In this document: piece by piece, positions 43,625 through 54,596 of the stretch
How the letters are laid out: the number at the start of each line of letters is the position of its first letter
Numbering within the stretch: position 1 is the first letter of the stretch
Assembly: GCF_014204865.1 (NCBI RefSeq)
Contig: NZ_JACHMG010000001.1
Coordinates: 496,001-560,000, forward strand
DNA: 64,000 nucleotides
Origin: Amycolatopsis jiangsuensis
Lineage (GTDB): Bacteria > Actinomycetota > Actinomycetes > Mycobacteriales > Pseudonocardiaceae
Direction of reading: 5' to 3'
Notes under the pieces: model-generated
What the model saw: only the letters and a program-made list of their open reading frames with translations
The model's database searches: none
What the model was told of the DNA's origin: nothing
Translations under genes and position numbers: made by a program

Positions 43625-44617
43625 GTGACCACCAGTCCGACCGGTGCGCCGGAGGTGCTCTGCATCGGCGAGTCGATGGCCTTGTTCGTGCCGGCCGAAC
43701 CCGGCCCGCCGGACGAGGTCCGGACCTGGCTGCGCACGGTCGGCGGAGCCGAGTCGAACGTCGCCTCGCACCTGCCCGCGCTCGGCGTGCCCAGTGCGTG
43801 GGTCAGCGCGGTCGGTGACGATCCGTTCGGCCGCGCGATCGTGCGCGAGATCGCCGCCGCGGGCGTGCACGTCGGCGCGGTGGTCGTGGATCCGGCCCGG
43901 CCGACCGGGTTGTACCTCAAGGAATCCGGCGCGAGCGGCAGTCCGGTGCGTTACTACCGGTCCGGTTCGGCCGCCTCCGGGATGGGGCCGGAGCTGATCG
44001 GGCAGCTGGACTTCTCCGGAGTACGGGTGCTGCACCTGTCCGGTATCACGCCCGCACTGTCGGACAGCTGCGAAGCACTCGTGCGCGCGCTGCTGGACAT
44101 GCCGCGTGACGAACTGCTGGTGTCGTTCGATGTCAACCATCGTCCGGCGTTGTGGACCGGCCGCGACCTGTCGATGCTTCGTGAACTGGCCGGGCGTGCG
44201 GACATCGTGCTCACCGGCGACGACGAAGCCGAGCGGGTGTGGGGAACCGGCGACGCGCTGCGGCTGCGGGAACTCCTGCCTGGTCCGCATACGCTCGTGG
44301 TCAAGCACGGCGAGCACGGTGCGACGCTGGCCGAAGGCGACGAGGAACCGCTCTTCGCGCCGGCGCTGCGGGTCGACGTGGTCGAGCCGGTCGGTGCCGG
44401 AGACGCGTTCGCCGCCGGATTCCTGGCCGCCACGCTGCAGGGCGCGGATCCGCGTACCCGGCTGCGCCGCGGCCACCTCCAGGCCGCCGCGACGCTGCTG
44501 ACCCAGGACGACGTCGGCGTTCCGCTGCCGCAGCCGGTGATCACGGCGCTGTTGACCGCGGACGCCGAGGGCTGGGGCGCCGCACGGTTGACCGGGGAAG
44601 GGGTGCTGGTCACGTGA
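43625..44617 (+). CDS. PfkB family sugar kinase (2-keto-3-deoxygluconate kinase-like)
   Basis: The 330-residue kinase begins EVLCIGESMALFVPAEPG. It has GGAESNVASHLPALG (sugar-binding loop), RYYRSGSAASGMGPELI typical of KDG kinases, FDVNHRPALWTGRDL, and the ATP/anion-hole signature VEPVGAGDAFAAGFLAA with the catalytic Asp. KDG kinase acts in the degradation of hexuronates or gluconate-like acids. GTG at 43625. It overlaps the IclR gene by 4 nt. Confidence 0.87.
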   Translation: MTTSPTGAPEVLCIGESMALFVPAEPGPPDEVRTWLRTVGGAESNVASHLPALGVPSAWVSAVGDDPFGRAIVREIAAAGVHVGAVVVDPARPTGLYLKESGASGSPVRYYRSGSAASGMGPELIGQLDFSGVRVLHLSGITPALSDSCEALVRALLDMPRDELLVSFDVNHRPALWTGRDLSMLRELAGRADIVLTGDDEAERVWGTGDALRLRELLPGPHTLVVKHGEHGATLAEGDEEPLFAPALRVDVVEPVGAGDAFAAGFLAATLQGADPRTRLRRGHLQAAATLLTQDDVGVPLPQPVITALLTADAEGWGAARLTGEGVLVT

Positions 44618-45372
44618 GCCAAAGCCTGGATCGCGCGTTGACCGTGCTCAGCGGTCTCGCCCGGGGCGCACGGACCCTCGACGAACTGGCCGAGGAGATC
44701 GGCGTCCACAAGACGACGGTGCTGCGCCTGCTGCGCACACTGGAGTCGCACCATTTCGTACGACGCGAAGGCGCGCGGCATTACCGGCTCGGGAGCGCCC
44801 TGTTCGACCTCGCCAGCCAGGCGCTGGAGGACCGGGACGTACGCCGGAGTTCACACGAGGCTCTGGCTGCCCTGAACGTGCGGACGGGACACACGGTGCA
44901 TCTCGCGTCTTACGAAGACGGCGAGGTCGTGTACATCGACAAGTACGAAGGTCACCACTCGGTGCGGATGTATTCGCGCATCGGCAAACGCGCGCCATTG
45001 CACTGCACCGCGGTCGGCAAGGTGCTCGTCGCCGCCATGCCTCCGGCGCAGCGCCGGGAGATCGCGCACGGGATGGATTATCCCAGCATGACACCGAATA
45101 CGATCGTCACGCCCGAGGCCTACCTGGCGGAGCTCGAGCAGGTGCTGGCGCGTGGGTACGCCGTGGACAATGCCGAGCACGAGGACTTCATCCACTGCAT
45201 CGCGGCGCCGGTACGCGGCGCCGGGGGCGAGGTGCTGGCCGCGGCGTCGATGTCGGTGCCGAAGGTCCTGCTCGACCACGACGGCCTGCTGGCACTCGCC
45301 CCCGAGCTGCTGGCGGCCACCGGGGAAGCATCCGTCCACAGTGGATGGACGGGGAACGGAAAGGGGCAATGA
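44614..45372 (+). CDS. IclR family transcriptional regulator
   Basis: The 252-residue regulator has a winged helix (LDRALTVLSGLARGARTLDE, GVHKTTVLRLLRTLESHHFV) and the IclR ligand domain (TGHTVHLASYEDGEVVYIDK, RAPLHCTAVGKVLVAAM, EHEDFIHCIAAPVRGAGGEV). It overlaps the kinase and RidA genes, so it is part of the operon it likely controls, together with the divergent D-amino-acid operon. Confidence 0.9.
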   Translation: MSQSLDRALTVLSGLARGARTLDELAEEIGVHKTTVLRLLRTLESHHFVRREGARHYRLGSALFDLASQALEDRDVRRSSHEALAALNVRTGHTVHLASYEDGEVVYIDKYEGHHSVRMYSRIGKRAPLHCTAVGKVLVAAMPPAQRREIAHGMDYPSMTPNTIVTPEAYLAELEQVLARGYAVDNAEHEDFIHCIAAPVRGAGGEVLAAASMSVPKVLLDHDGLLALAPELLAATGEASVHSGWTGNGKGQ

Positions 45373-45755
45373 TGGGCAAGACGGCCTTCAGCACGCGGAA
45401 CGCGCCGCAGCCGCCGGCGAAGTTCTCGCAAGCCGTCCGCAAGGGAAACATCCTGCAGGTGGCCGGCCAGGTCGCGTTCGACCCGGCCAGCGGTGCGGTG
45501 GTCGGCGAGGACGTGGCGGGCCAGACCCGCCAGGCGTTCAAGAACATCGAGGCGATCCTCACCGAAGCGGGCGCGAGCTGGGCGGACGCGGTGATGGTGC
45601 GCGTGTACCTCACCGACACCGGCCACTTCGCGCCGTTCAACGAGGTCTACGACGAGCTCATCGGCGACGCCCCGCAGCCCGCCCGCACCACGGTGTACGT
45701 CGGCCTGCCCGCGGGTCTGCTGGTGGAGATCGACGTCCTCGCGGTCCTGGACTGA
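45369..45755 (+). CDS. RidA family enamine/imine deaminase
   Basis: The 128-residue trimeric-type protein has the family core FSQAVRKGNILQVAGQVAFD, TRQAFKNIEAILTEAGASWA, VRVYLTDTGHFAPFNEVYDE, ARTTVYVGLPAGLLVEIDVL. The conserved Arg that orients the substrate lies in PARTTVYV. RidA hydrolyses reactive enamines released by PLP enzymes, matching the D-serine-deaminase-like enzyme next door. The ATG at 45369 overlaps the IclR stop. Confidence 0.92.
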   Translation: MMGKTAFSTRNAPQPPAKFSQAVRKGNILQVAGQVAFDPASGAVVGEDVAGQTRQAFKNIEAILTEAGASWADAVMVRVYLTDTGHFAPFNEVYDELIGDAPQPARTTVYVGLPAGLLVEIDVLAVLD

Positions 45756-45762
45756 CCGGGCT

Positions 45763-45792
45763 GCCCGGCCGGTGCACCTGCGCCGGCCGGGC
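45763..45792. terminator. Bidirectional hairpin terminator
   Basis: GCCCGGCCGG (45763-45772) and CCGGCCGGGC (45783-45792) form a 10-bp stem with a 10-nt loop between the convergent ridA and acdS genes. Confidence 0.7.
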
Positions 45793-45825
45793 GGTATCCG
45801 CGGACTTCTCCGCGCGGCTGGGTGG

Positions 45826-46824
45826 TCAGCCGAGCACGCTCGTGTAGGCGTTGATCGCGGGCTGCCCGCCCAGGTGCGCGTACAACACGTTCGACTCGGC
45901 CGGGATCTCCTTGCGCCGCACCAGATCGATCAGGCCGGCCATCGACTTCCCCTCGTACACCGGGTCGGTGATCATCGCCTCGCAGTGCGCGGCGGTCCGG
46001 ATCGCCGCGAGCGTCCGCTCGTCCGGGATGCCGTAGACACCCGCGTGGTAGCGCTCGTCCAGCACGACGTTCCCGATCTGCCCTGCGCCCAGCAGATCCG
46101 CGGTGTGCTGGGCGATCCGGCCGATCTGGGCCCGGGTCTCGGCCGGTTTCGCCGAGGCGTCGATGCCGATGATCCGCCGTGGCCGCCCGCTCACCGCGAC
46201 CCCGGCCAGCATCCCGGCCTGGGTGCTGCCGGTGACCGAGCAGACCACGACCGTGTCGAAGAAGACGCCGAGTTCCCGTTCCTGTGCCTCGAGTTCCAGG
46301 ATCCAGTTCGCGAAGCCGAGCCCGCCGAGCCGGTGGTCCGAGGCGCCAGCCGGGATCGCGTACGGCCGTCCGCCGCCGGCTTCCACCTCCGCCAGCGCCT
46401 GCTCCCAGCTTTCCTTGAACCCGATGCCGAAGCCGGCGTCGACCAGCCGCACGTCCGCGCCGAGCATCCGCGAGAGCTGGATGTTGCCGACCCGGTCGTG
46501 CAGCGGATCGTGCCAATCGACCCAGCTTTCCTGCACCAGCACGGCTTTCAGGCCGGCGCGGGCCGCGGCCGCCGCGACCTGGCGGGTGTGGTTGGACTGC
46601 ACACCGCCGATGGACACGAGGGTGTCGGCGCCGTGCGCGAGCGCGTCCGCGACCAGGTACTCGAGTTTGCGGGTCTTGTTGCCGCCGAAGGCGAGTCCCG
46701 AGTTGAGGTCCTCGCGTTTGGCCCACAGGGCGGCGCCGCCGAGCTGCCCGGTCAGCCGTTCCAGGCGGTGCACCGGGGACGGCCCGACGAGCAGCGGGAA
46801 ACGCGGGAAGTCGGCCAGGCTCAC
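45826..46824 (-). CDS. acdS: 1-aminocyclopropane-1-carboxylate (ACC) deaminase
   Basis: The 332-residue PLP enzyme follows AcdS along its whole length: [39 protein letters not shown] (PLP Lys50), [60 protein letters not shown] and [20 protein letters not shown]. Glu just before that motif and Leu in LYAHLGG match the residues that separate true ACC deaminases from D-cysteine desulfhydrases. It converts the plant ethylene precursor to ammonia and 2-oxobutanoate. The GTG start overlaps the GntR stop (GTGA). Confidence 0.9.
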   Translation of the reverse strand: MSLADFPRFPLLVGPSPVHRLERLTGQLGGAALWAKREDLNSGLAFGGNKTRKLEYLVADALAHGADTLVSIGGVQSNHTRQVAAAAARAGLKAVLVQESWVDWHDPLHDRVGNIQLSRMLGADVRLVDAGFGIGFKESWEQALAEVEAGGGRPYAIPAGASDHRLGGLGFANWILELEAQERELGVFFDTVVVCSVTGSTQAGMLAGVAVSGRPRRIIGIDASAKPAETRAQIGRIAQHTADLLGAGQIGNVVLDERYHAGVYGIPDERTLAAIRTAAHCEAMITDPVYEGKSMAGLIDLVRRKEIPAESNVLYAHLGGQPAINAYTSVLG

Positions 46825-47468
46825 GAATCCTCCAGGAGTGCTTCGAGATCGGTCCAGATGGTCGAGGTGACCCGGGCGGCGGTGGCGCCGTCGCCGGCCT
46901 CGAGTGCCGCGACGAGCTCGTTGTGCCGCTTGACCGAACGCTGCGCGGGCAACGAGCTGAACCGCGCGTATTCGAGCCGCCGCAGCAACGGTGTGTACCG
47001 CCCGAGCGTCGCGGCGACCGCGCGATTGCCGCACGCGCGCACGGGTACGTCGTGCAGTTCGTCGTCCGCCTCGATGGCGGCGCCGACATCCCCGCTCCCG
47101 ACCGCGGCGGCGAACCGCTCGTTCGCCGCACGCATCGCGGCGATCTGCGCCGGCCCGAGCCGGGGGAGCGCCTCCCGCACGGCGAGTTCGTGCAGCGCGC
47201 GCACCAGCCGCACCGCGTCCCGCACGTCGTCGGCGTCGAACTCGGCGACCCGCGTGTAGCTCTGCGGCTTGGAGACGACGAGCCCGTCCTCGGCCAGCCG
47301 CAGCAGCGCCTGCCGTACCGGCGCCCGGGAAAGCCCCAGCTCCTCGGCGAGGTCCGCGTCCCGCAACGGAGCGCCCGGCGCCAGGCTGCCGTCGATGATC
47401 GCGTGCCGGATCCGCTCGTACGCCGCATCCCGCAGCAGCGACCGGGACACGCGGGGGAGGGTGCTCAC
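46821..47468 (-). CDS. GntR family (FCD) regulator of acdS
   Basis: This 215-residue regulator has a winged helix ([37 protein letters not shown]) and an FCD effector domain ([49 protein letters not shown]). GTG at 47468 is preferred because TAACAT lies 7 nt upstream (leaderless pattern); an in-frame ATG at 47477 would be inside the palindrome. It is co-translated with acdS and probably autoregulated through the palindrome over its start. Confidence 0.85.
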   Translation of the reverse strand: MSTLPRVSRSLLRDAAYERIRHAIIDGSLAPGAPLRDADLAEELGLSRAPVRQALLRLAEDGLVVSKPQSYTRVAEFDADDVRDAVRLVRALHELAVREALPRLGPAQIAAMRAANERFAAAVGSGDVGAAIEADDELHDVPVRACGNRAVAATLGRYTPLLRRLEYARFSSLPAQRSVKRHNELVAALEAGDGATAARVTSTIWTDLEALLEDS

Positions 47469-47492
47469 ATCTAACATGTTAGATGTGAGCAC
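47461..47492. promoter_or_regulatory. Perfect 32-bp palindrome, GntR operator
   Basis: Each half reads GTGCTCACATCTAACA, with perfect symmetry. It covers the putative -10 box and the start codon of the GntR gene, as expected of an autoregulated operator. Confidence 0.75.
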
Positions 47493-47532
47493 TGCCGTCC
47501 GGCAAGCTCTATCGGGCCGGTGTCTCGCGCTC

Positions 47533-47590
47533 TGTCGCCCGGCTTCTCGATGACTGCGACGGCGCTGTGTCGCCCGGCTTCTCGATGACT
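47533..47590 (+). repeat. 23-bp direct repeat, period 35
   Basis: Two identical copies beginning TGTCGCCCGGCTTCTCG at 47533 and 47568, with a decayed third near 47610 (TTCTCGATGG). They lie in the 300-bp gap behind the GntR promoter; nothing else was recognised except the hairpin at 47647. Confidence 0.7.
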
Positions 47591-47646
47591 TCCGCCGGGC
47601 CGTGCCTCGCGGCGGAATTCTCGATGGCCCGTCAGGGATGTCGCCC

Positions 47647-47672
47647 GGCGGCACCCGGGCCCGGGTGCCGCC
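47647..47672. terminator. Perfect 26-bp palindrome, probable terminator of the DUF1844 gene
   Basis: GGCGGCACCCGGG followed directly by its complement. It lies about 125 bp beyond the stop of the minus-strand gene at 47796. Confidence 0.55.
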
Positions 47673-47795
47673 GCGGACTCGTGTGTCGCTCACTGGGCGA
47701 ACACCGTCCCAGTGCCCGGCGATTCAGCCCGGCGCCGTCCGCGGCGTGCGCCTTCGCCCGTCCCGGCCGTCCACCTCTGCCTCGGAAGCGGTCCC

Positions 47796-48155
47796 TCAGT
47801 AGACCGGCCCGGTGTACTTCTCGCCCGGCCCCTGGCCCGGCGGGTCGGGGACCGCGGACGCTTCCCGGAACGCCTTCTGCAGCGACTGCAACCCGTCGCG
47901 CAACGGGCCGGCGTGCAGGCCCAGGTATTCTGCCGACGCGGTGACCAGCCCGGCGAGCGCGGTGATGAGGCGGCGGGCCTCGTCGAGGTCGCGGTGCGGC
48001 GAGCGTTCCGGGTCGGCGTCGGCCAGGCCGAGCCGTTCGGCGCCCGCGGACAGCAGCATCACGGCCGCGCGGCTGATCACCTCGACGCTCGGAATGTCCT
48101 CCAGGCTGCGGTCGTCCGGGGAATACGGGGGCGGTGAAGAAGGTTGTTCTGACAC
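47796..48155 (-). CDS. DUF1844 domain-containing protein
   Basis: The 119-residue protein has the DUF1844 core VEVISRAAVMLLSAGAERLG, DLDEARRLITALAGLVTASA, LHAGPLRDGLQSLQKAFREA. The family is small, helical and of unknown role; in actinobacteria it often sits next to infC, as here. GTG at 48155 follows GAAGGG. It is divergent from infC. Confidence 0.85.
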   Translation of the reverse strand: MSEQPSSPPPYSPDDRSLEDIPSVEVISRAAVMLLSAGAERLGLADADPERSPHRDLDEARRLITALAGLVTASAEYLGLHAGPLRDGLQSLQKAFREASAVPDPPGQGPGEKYTGPVY

Positions 48156-48318
48156 GTCTGGTACCCTTCCACGAGCGACCAGCCCCCGAGCGATCGGGGG
48201 CGGCAAGTGGAGCCCCGCTCCCACCCGCGCCGCCGCCTGAGGTGGCCGGGTCCGGTCTCGCCGAGGTGGTCGGATGCGGTAATGGCATCCTCCCGTCCCG
48301 GCGATCGGAGACAGAGCG

Positions 48319-48353
48319 GGCCCCGTGCACCGGCAGCAGCCGGCGCCGGGGCC
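48319..48353 (+). promoter_or_regulatory. Hairpin in the infC leader, possible attenuator
   Basis: GGCCCCG (48319-48325) pairs with CGGGGCC (48347-48353), enclosing an inner CCGG...CCGG hairpin and followed by TCAGTCTTG. Leaders of infC-rpmI-rplT operons are often regulated by L20 or by attenuation; whether this one is, is inference. Confidence 0.4.
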
Positions 48354-48411
48354 TCAGTCTTGTGGGCACCAGGTCGAAACGAGAAGAAGTCACTCGGACC
48401 AAGGAGGCCCC

Positions 48412-48966
48412 ATCAGCTCCGATACACGCATCAACGAACGCATCCGGGTGCCGGAAGTCCGGCTCGTCGGTCCCAACGGCGAGCAGGTCGGCATCGTCCG
48501 GATCGAGGATGCGCTGCGGCTTGCCCAGGAAGCGGACCTCGACCTCGTCGAGGTGGCCCCGCAGGCGCGCCCGCCGGTGGCCAAGCTCATGGACTTCGGC
48601 AAGTTCAAGTACGAGAGTGCGCAGAAGGCCCGTGACTCGCGCCGCAACCAGCACCTCACCGTCATCAAGGAACAGAAGCTGCGTCCGAAGATCGACCAGC
48701 ACGACTACGAGACCAAGAAGGGTCACGTGTCGCGGTTCCTGGCGGCCGGCAACAAGGTCAAGGTCACGATCATGTTCCGCGGGCGTGAGCAGTCGCGGCC
48801 CGAACTCGGATACCGGCTGCTGCAGAAGCTCGCCGACGACGTCACCGAGCTCGGTTTCGTGGAGTCGTCCCCGAAGCAGGACGGCCGCAACATGATCATG
48901 GTGCTGGCGCCGCACAAGAACGTGAAGCCGAAGGCGGCCAAGGCCGAAACGGCGCCCGAGGCCTGA
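48412..48966 (+). CDS. infC: Translation initiation factor IF-3 (ATC start)
   Basis: The 184-residue IF-3 is complete: N-domain [40 protein letters not shown], linker and C-domain [20 protein letters not shown]. It starts at the rare codon ATC (48412), 4 nt after AAGGAGG; no ATG, GTG or TTG is in frame at this point. IF-3 discriminates against non-standard starts, so this codon is the well-known basis of autoregulation. First gene of the infC-rpmI-rplT operon. Confidence 0.95.
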   Translation: MSSDTRINERIRVPEVRLVGPNGEQVGIVRIEDALRLAQEADLDLVEVAPQARPPVAKLMDFGKFKYESAQKARDSRRNQHLTVIKEQKLRPKIDQHDYETKKGHVSRFLAAGNKVKVTIMFRGREQSRPELGYRLLQKLADDVTELGFVESSPKQDGRNMIMVLAPHKNVKPKAAKAETAPEA

Positions 48967-49038
48967 GGCCGGCGCCGACCAGCACAGTCAGCGGCACACC
49001 GGGGCACCGGTGTGCCGCCGCACGGAAGAGGGACAACC

Positions 49039-49233
49039 ATGCCGAAGATGAAGACGCACAGCGGCACGTCGAAGCGGGTCCGCGTGACCGGCTCGGGCAA
49101 GCTGCGCCGCCAGAAGGCCGGCCGCCGCCACCTGATGGAGAAGAAGTCCAGCCGCGTCACCCGCCGTCTCGAGGGCACCACCGAGGTCGCCCAGAACGAC
49201 GTCGGCCGCGTCAAGCGCCTGCTCGGCCGCTGA
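49039..49233 (+). CDS. rpmI: 50S ribosomal protein L35
   Basis: 64 residues, the usual length, very basic: [20 protein letters not shown] then [19 protein letters not shown]. It lies between infC and rplT as in most bacteria. The ATG at 49039 follows AAGAGGGA. Confidence 0.96.
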   Translation: MPKMKTHSGTSKRVRVTGSGKLRRQKAGRRHLMEKKSSRVTRRLEGTTEVAQNDVGRVKRLLGR

Positions 49234-49302
49234 GCTTCTCCCCGCACACTTTCCCGACCACTCCGGGGTCACCGCACCCCCCGAACCCGACAGGATGGAC
49301 CA

Positions 49303-49680
49303 GTGGCACGCGTCAAGCGGGCGGTCAACGCCCAGAAGAAGCGTCGCGCGACTCTCGACCTGGCCAGCGGCTACCGCGGCCAGCGCTCGCGGCTGTACCG
49401 CAAGGCCAAGGAGCAGACGCTCCACTCGCTCAACTACGCCTACCGCGACCGCCGCGCGCGCAAGGGTGACTTCCGCCAGCTGTGGATCACCCGGATCAAC
49501 GCGGCCGCTCGTGCCAACGGCGTGACCTACAACCGGTTCATCCAGGGCATCAAGGCCGCGGGTGTCGAGGTGGACCGCAAGATCCTCGCGGACCTCGCGG
49601 TCAACGACGCCGCCGCCTTCACCGCGCTCGCCGAGCTCGCCAAGGCGAACGTCAACACCGGCGAAGCGAAGTCGGCCTGA
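49303..49680 (+). CDS. rplT: 50S ribosomal protein L20
   Basis: 125 residues, beginning with [41 protein letters not shown], then [20 protein letters not shown] and [13 protein letters not shown]. It binds 23S rRNA early in assembly, and in some bacteria represses its own operon. Confidence 0.96.
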   Translation: MARVKRAVNAQKKRRATLDLASGYRGQRSRLYRKAKEQTLHSLNYAYRDRRARKGDFRQLWITRINAAARANGVTYNRFIQGIKAAGVEVDRKILADLAVNDAAAFTALAELAKANVNTGEAKSA

Positions 49681-50489
49681 CCGGCAGTCTCTTCCGGCCC
49701 GGGGCGGTCCCGTTCACCGAACGGACCCCCCGGGTCGTTGCTGCGCGCAAGCTGATCCGGCGCGCGGAACGTGAGAAGACCGGCCGTTTCCTGGCCGAAG
49801 GCGCGAACGCCGTCGAGTCCGCACTGGCCCACGGCACGGTGCACGAGCTCTTCGCCACCGAACGAGCCGCGGCCGCCCACCCCGTGCTGCTCACCGCCGC
49901 CGCCGATCTTGCCGTGCCGGTGTCCCCGATCACCGACCGCGCCGCGGCCGGTCTCTCGGAAACCGTGACGCCCCAAGGGATCGTGGCGGTGTGCACGGTG
50001 GTCGACCGTCCACTGGAGACAGTGCTCGCCGCGGCCCGTCTGGTGGTGGTCCTCGTGGACGTGTCCGAACCCGGCAACGCGGGCACCGTGATCCGCGTAG
50101 CCGACGCCGCCGGCGCCGACGCGGTCCTGCTGGCGGGCGACACAGTGGACCCGCACAATGGCAAGAGTGTCCGATCCGCGGCAGGCAGCATCTTCCACAT
50201 CCCGCTGGCCCGGACCCGCGACGTGCCCGCTGCGCTCACTGCCCTGCGCGCAGCCGGCTTGCGCACCTTCGCCGCCTCCGGCTATGCCACGACTTCGCTG
50301 GAAGCCCTGCGCTTCACCACGCCGGTGGCCTGGCTCTTCGGCAACGAGGCCCACGGCCTTCCCGTCGACGTCCTGGCCGCAGCCGACGAGTCGGTGCGAA
50401 TCCCGTTGTACGGCAAGGCGGAAAGCCTCAACCTGGCCACCGCGGCCGCCGTGTGCGTCTACACCACCGCGATGGCCACTCACCGCTGA
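49677..50489 (+). CDS. TrmH/SpoU family RNA 2'-O-methyltransferase
   Basis: The protein (270 residues from 49677) has an N-terminal L30-like RNA-binding part ([33 protein letters not shown]) and a SPOUT domain with motif 1 [20 protein letters not shown], motif 2 [13 protein letters not shown] and motif 3 [20 protein letters not shown]. It methylates rRNA or tRNA ribose. No ATG, GTG or TTG exists in the frame before the conserved region; a CTG at 49677 overlaps the rplT stop (CTGA) exactly like the ATGA/GTGA junctions elsewhere, so it is proposed as start. Confidence 0.85.
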   Translation: MTGSLFRPGAVPFTERTPRVVAARKLIRRAEREKTGRFLAEGANAVESALAHGTVHELFATERAAAAHPVLLTAAADLAVPVSPITDRAAAGLSETVTPQGIVAVCTVVDRPLETVLAAARLVVVLVDVSEPGNAGTVIRVADAAGADAVLLAGDTVDPHNGKSVRSAAGSIFHIPLARTRDVPAALTALRAAGLRTFAASGYATTSLEALRFTTPVAWLFGNEAHGLPVDVLAAADESVRIPLYGKAESLNLATAAAVCVYTTAMATHR

Positions 50490-51948
<1,459 letters not shown>

Positions 51949-51949
<1 letters not shown>

Positions 51950-54537
51950 TGCGAGTCCCGGTGAGCTGGCTGACCGAGCATCTCGACGTGGATGCCGAGG
52001 TCACGCCCCAGGACCTGGCGGACGCGTTCGTGCGGATCGGGATCGAGGTCGACGAGCTGAGCGAGCTCGGCCCGGTCACCGGCCCGCTCGTGGTCGGGCG
52101 GGTGGCCGAGATCGAGGAGCTGACCGGCTTCAAGAAGCCGGTGCGGTTCTGCCGCGTCGAGGTCGGCGAGGAGCCTGATCCCGCACCCGAGGAGCCGGCG
52201 GAGTCCGAAGAGGACGACGAGGACGACGAGGACGGCGACCAGGCCCAGGACGGCCGGATCGAGAACGAGGGCCCGCACGGCATCAAGACCCGCGGCATCG
52301 TGTGCGGCGCGCGCAACTTCGCCGAGGGCGACCTCGTCGCGGTCGCGCTTCCCGGTGCCGTGCTGCCGGGTGACTTCGCGATCGCCTCGCGCACGACCTA
52401 CGGCAAGGTCAGCGACGGGATGATCTGCTCGGCCAAGGAGCTGGGCCTCGGCGACGACCACACCGGCATCCTCGTGCTTCCCCCGGGCGCCGCGAGCCCC
52501 GGCGACGACGCCCGCGAGCTGCTCGGTCTCGACGACCACGTCATCGAGGTCACGCCGACGCCGGATCGCGGCTACGCGCTGTCCGTCCGCGGCCTGGCCC
52601 GCGAGCTGTCCAACGCGCTCGACGTGGCCTTCGGCGACCCGGCCTCGCTGGAGGTGCCGGCCGCCGAGGGCGACGCGTGGCCGGTGCGGGTCGAGGATCC
52701 GGAGGGCTGCCCGCGGTTCGTGCTGCGCCGGGTCACCGGACTCGACGCGACCGCGCCGACGCCGTGGTGGATGCGCCGCCGCCTGATGCTGGCCGGAATC
52801 CGGTCCATCTCGCTCGCGGTCGACGTCACCAACTACGTGATGCTGGAGCTCGGGCATCCGCTGCACGCGTTCGCGACCGGCTCCGTCCAGGGCGAACTCG
52901 TGGTCCGCCGGGCGAACGCGGGGGAGAAGCTCACCACCCTCGACGACGCCGAGCGCGCGCTGGACACCGACGACATCGTGATCGCCGACGACAGCGGCGT
53001 GATCTCGCTCGCCGGCACGATGGGCGGCGCGAGCACGGAGATCACTCCGGAAAGCACGGACGTGCTGCTCGAGGCCGCGCACTGGAACCCGGCGTCGATC
53101 AGCCGCACCGCGCGCCGGCACAAGCTGTTCTCCGAAGCGGCGAAGCGATTCGAGCGGTTCACCGACCCGGCGCTGTGCGCGGCCGCGGTCGAACTGGCCG
53201 CGCGGCTTCTGCGCCAGTACGGCGAAGGCGCGATTCAGCCCGGCCGCACCGACGTGGGCGAGGTCGCTGCGCACGAAGCGGTCACCATGCCGATCAACCT
53301 GCCCGACCAGATCGCCGGCGTGCGTTACGAGCGTGGCGTCACCGTGCGCCGCCTCGGCCAGATCGGCTGCAAGCTCCAGGTGCGGACCACCGACGAAGGG
53401 GTCTCGGTGGTCACCGCGGTACCGCCGAGCTGGCGGGCCGACCTGGTGCAGCCCGCCGACCTCGTCGAGGAGGTGCTGCGGCTCGAGGGCTACGACAGCA
53501 TCCCGTCGGTGCTGCCCGCCGCGCCTGCCGGCCGGGGCCTCACCGACACCCAGCGCCGCCGCCGCGCCGTGTCGCGCGCGCTTGCGGAAGCGGGCTACGT
53601 GGAGGTGCTGCCGTTCCCGTTCGTGAGCGAAACGGTGTGGGACGCCTTCGGTCTGCCCGCCGACGACGTGCGCCGCTCGACGGTGCGGGTACGCAATCCG
53701 CTCGAGGCCGATCACGACCGGATGGCCAGCACTCTGCTGCCCGGCCTGCTGGAGACGGTGCAGCGCAACGTCTCCCGGGGGATCAAGGACGTGTCGCTGT
53801 TCCACGTCGGCCAGGTGGTGCTGCCGAAGCCGAACCAGCTCAGCGTGCCCGACCTCGGAGTCGAGCACCGGCCGAGCGACGAGGAGCTCGCCGTGCTCGA
53901 GGAAGCGGTGCCGGCGCAGCCGGAGCACGTTGCGGTGGTTCTTTCCGGTCAGCACACCCGTACCGGCTGGTGGGGCAAGGGCGAGCAGGCCGGCTGGGCC
54001 GACGCGGTGCAGGCCGCCCGGCTGGTGGCCGAGGCCGCGGGAATGCCGCTGACGGTGCAGGCGGCGGATCTCCTGCCGTGGCACCCCGGCCGCTGCGCGC
54101 AGCTGCGGGTGGGGGACTGGCCGGTCGGGCACGCCGGCGAGCTGCACCCGAAGGTGGTCGAGGCACTGGGCCTGCCACCCCGGACGGTCGCCATGGAACT
54201 CGATCTCGACGCCATCCCGCTGCCCGACTCGCGCCCGGCGCCCAGTATCTCGGCCTACCCGCCGGTGCTGCTGGACGTTGCGCTCGTCGCGGGCTCGGAC
54301 GTGCCGTCGGCCGACCTCGCCGACGTGCTCCGCGAGGGCGCCGGGAACTTGCTCGAGGAGATCACTCTCTTCGACGTCTACACCGGTGAGCAGCTCGGCG
54401 AAGGGAAGCGCTCGCTCGCGTACAAGCTCCGCTTCCGGGCTCCGGACCGCACGCTGACCGTCGACGAGGCCACCAAGGCCCGTGACGAGGCCGTCGCCGC
54501 CGCAGGCGATCGCTTCGGCGCGACGTTGCGCGCCTGA
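51949..54537 (+). CDS. pheT: Phenylalanyl-tRNA synthetase beta subunit
   Basis: The 862-residue subunit has a GTG start overlapping the pheS stop by one base. Domains in order: EMAP-like tRNA-binding (residues 40-160), B3/B4 editing domain (PRFVLRRVTGLDATAPTPWW to DGVISLAGTMGG region), B5 domain (VAHEAVTMPINLP region), catalytic-like core, and the C-terminal FDX-ACB domain (APSISAYPPVLLDVALV to end). An acidic insertion of about 35 residues (73-108, runs of Glu/Asp such as ESEEDDEDDEDGD) interrupts the EMAP domain. Confidence 0.96.
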
Positions 54538-54545
54538 CCGGTGCC

Positions 54546-54585
54546 GCCCCTGTGCACCGCCGCACCAGGTGGTGCTCACGGGGGC
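54546..54585. terminator. Hairpin between pheT and the AlkD-like gene
   Basis: GCCCCTGTGCACC pairs imperfectly with GGTGCTCACGGGGGC (54571-54585). It lies between convergent genes. Confidence 0.5.
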
Positions 54586-54596
54586 GAGCCACTGGA

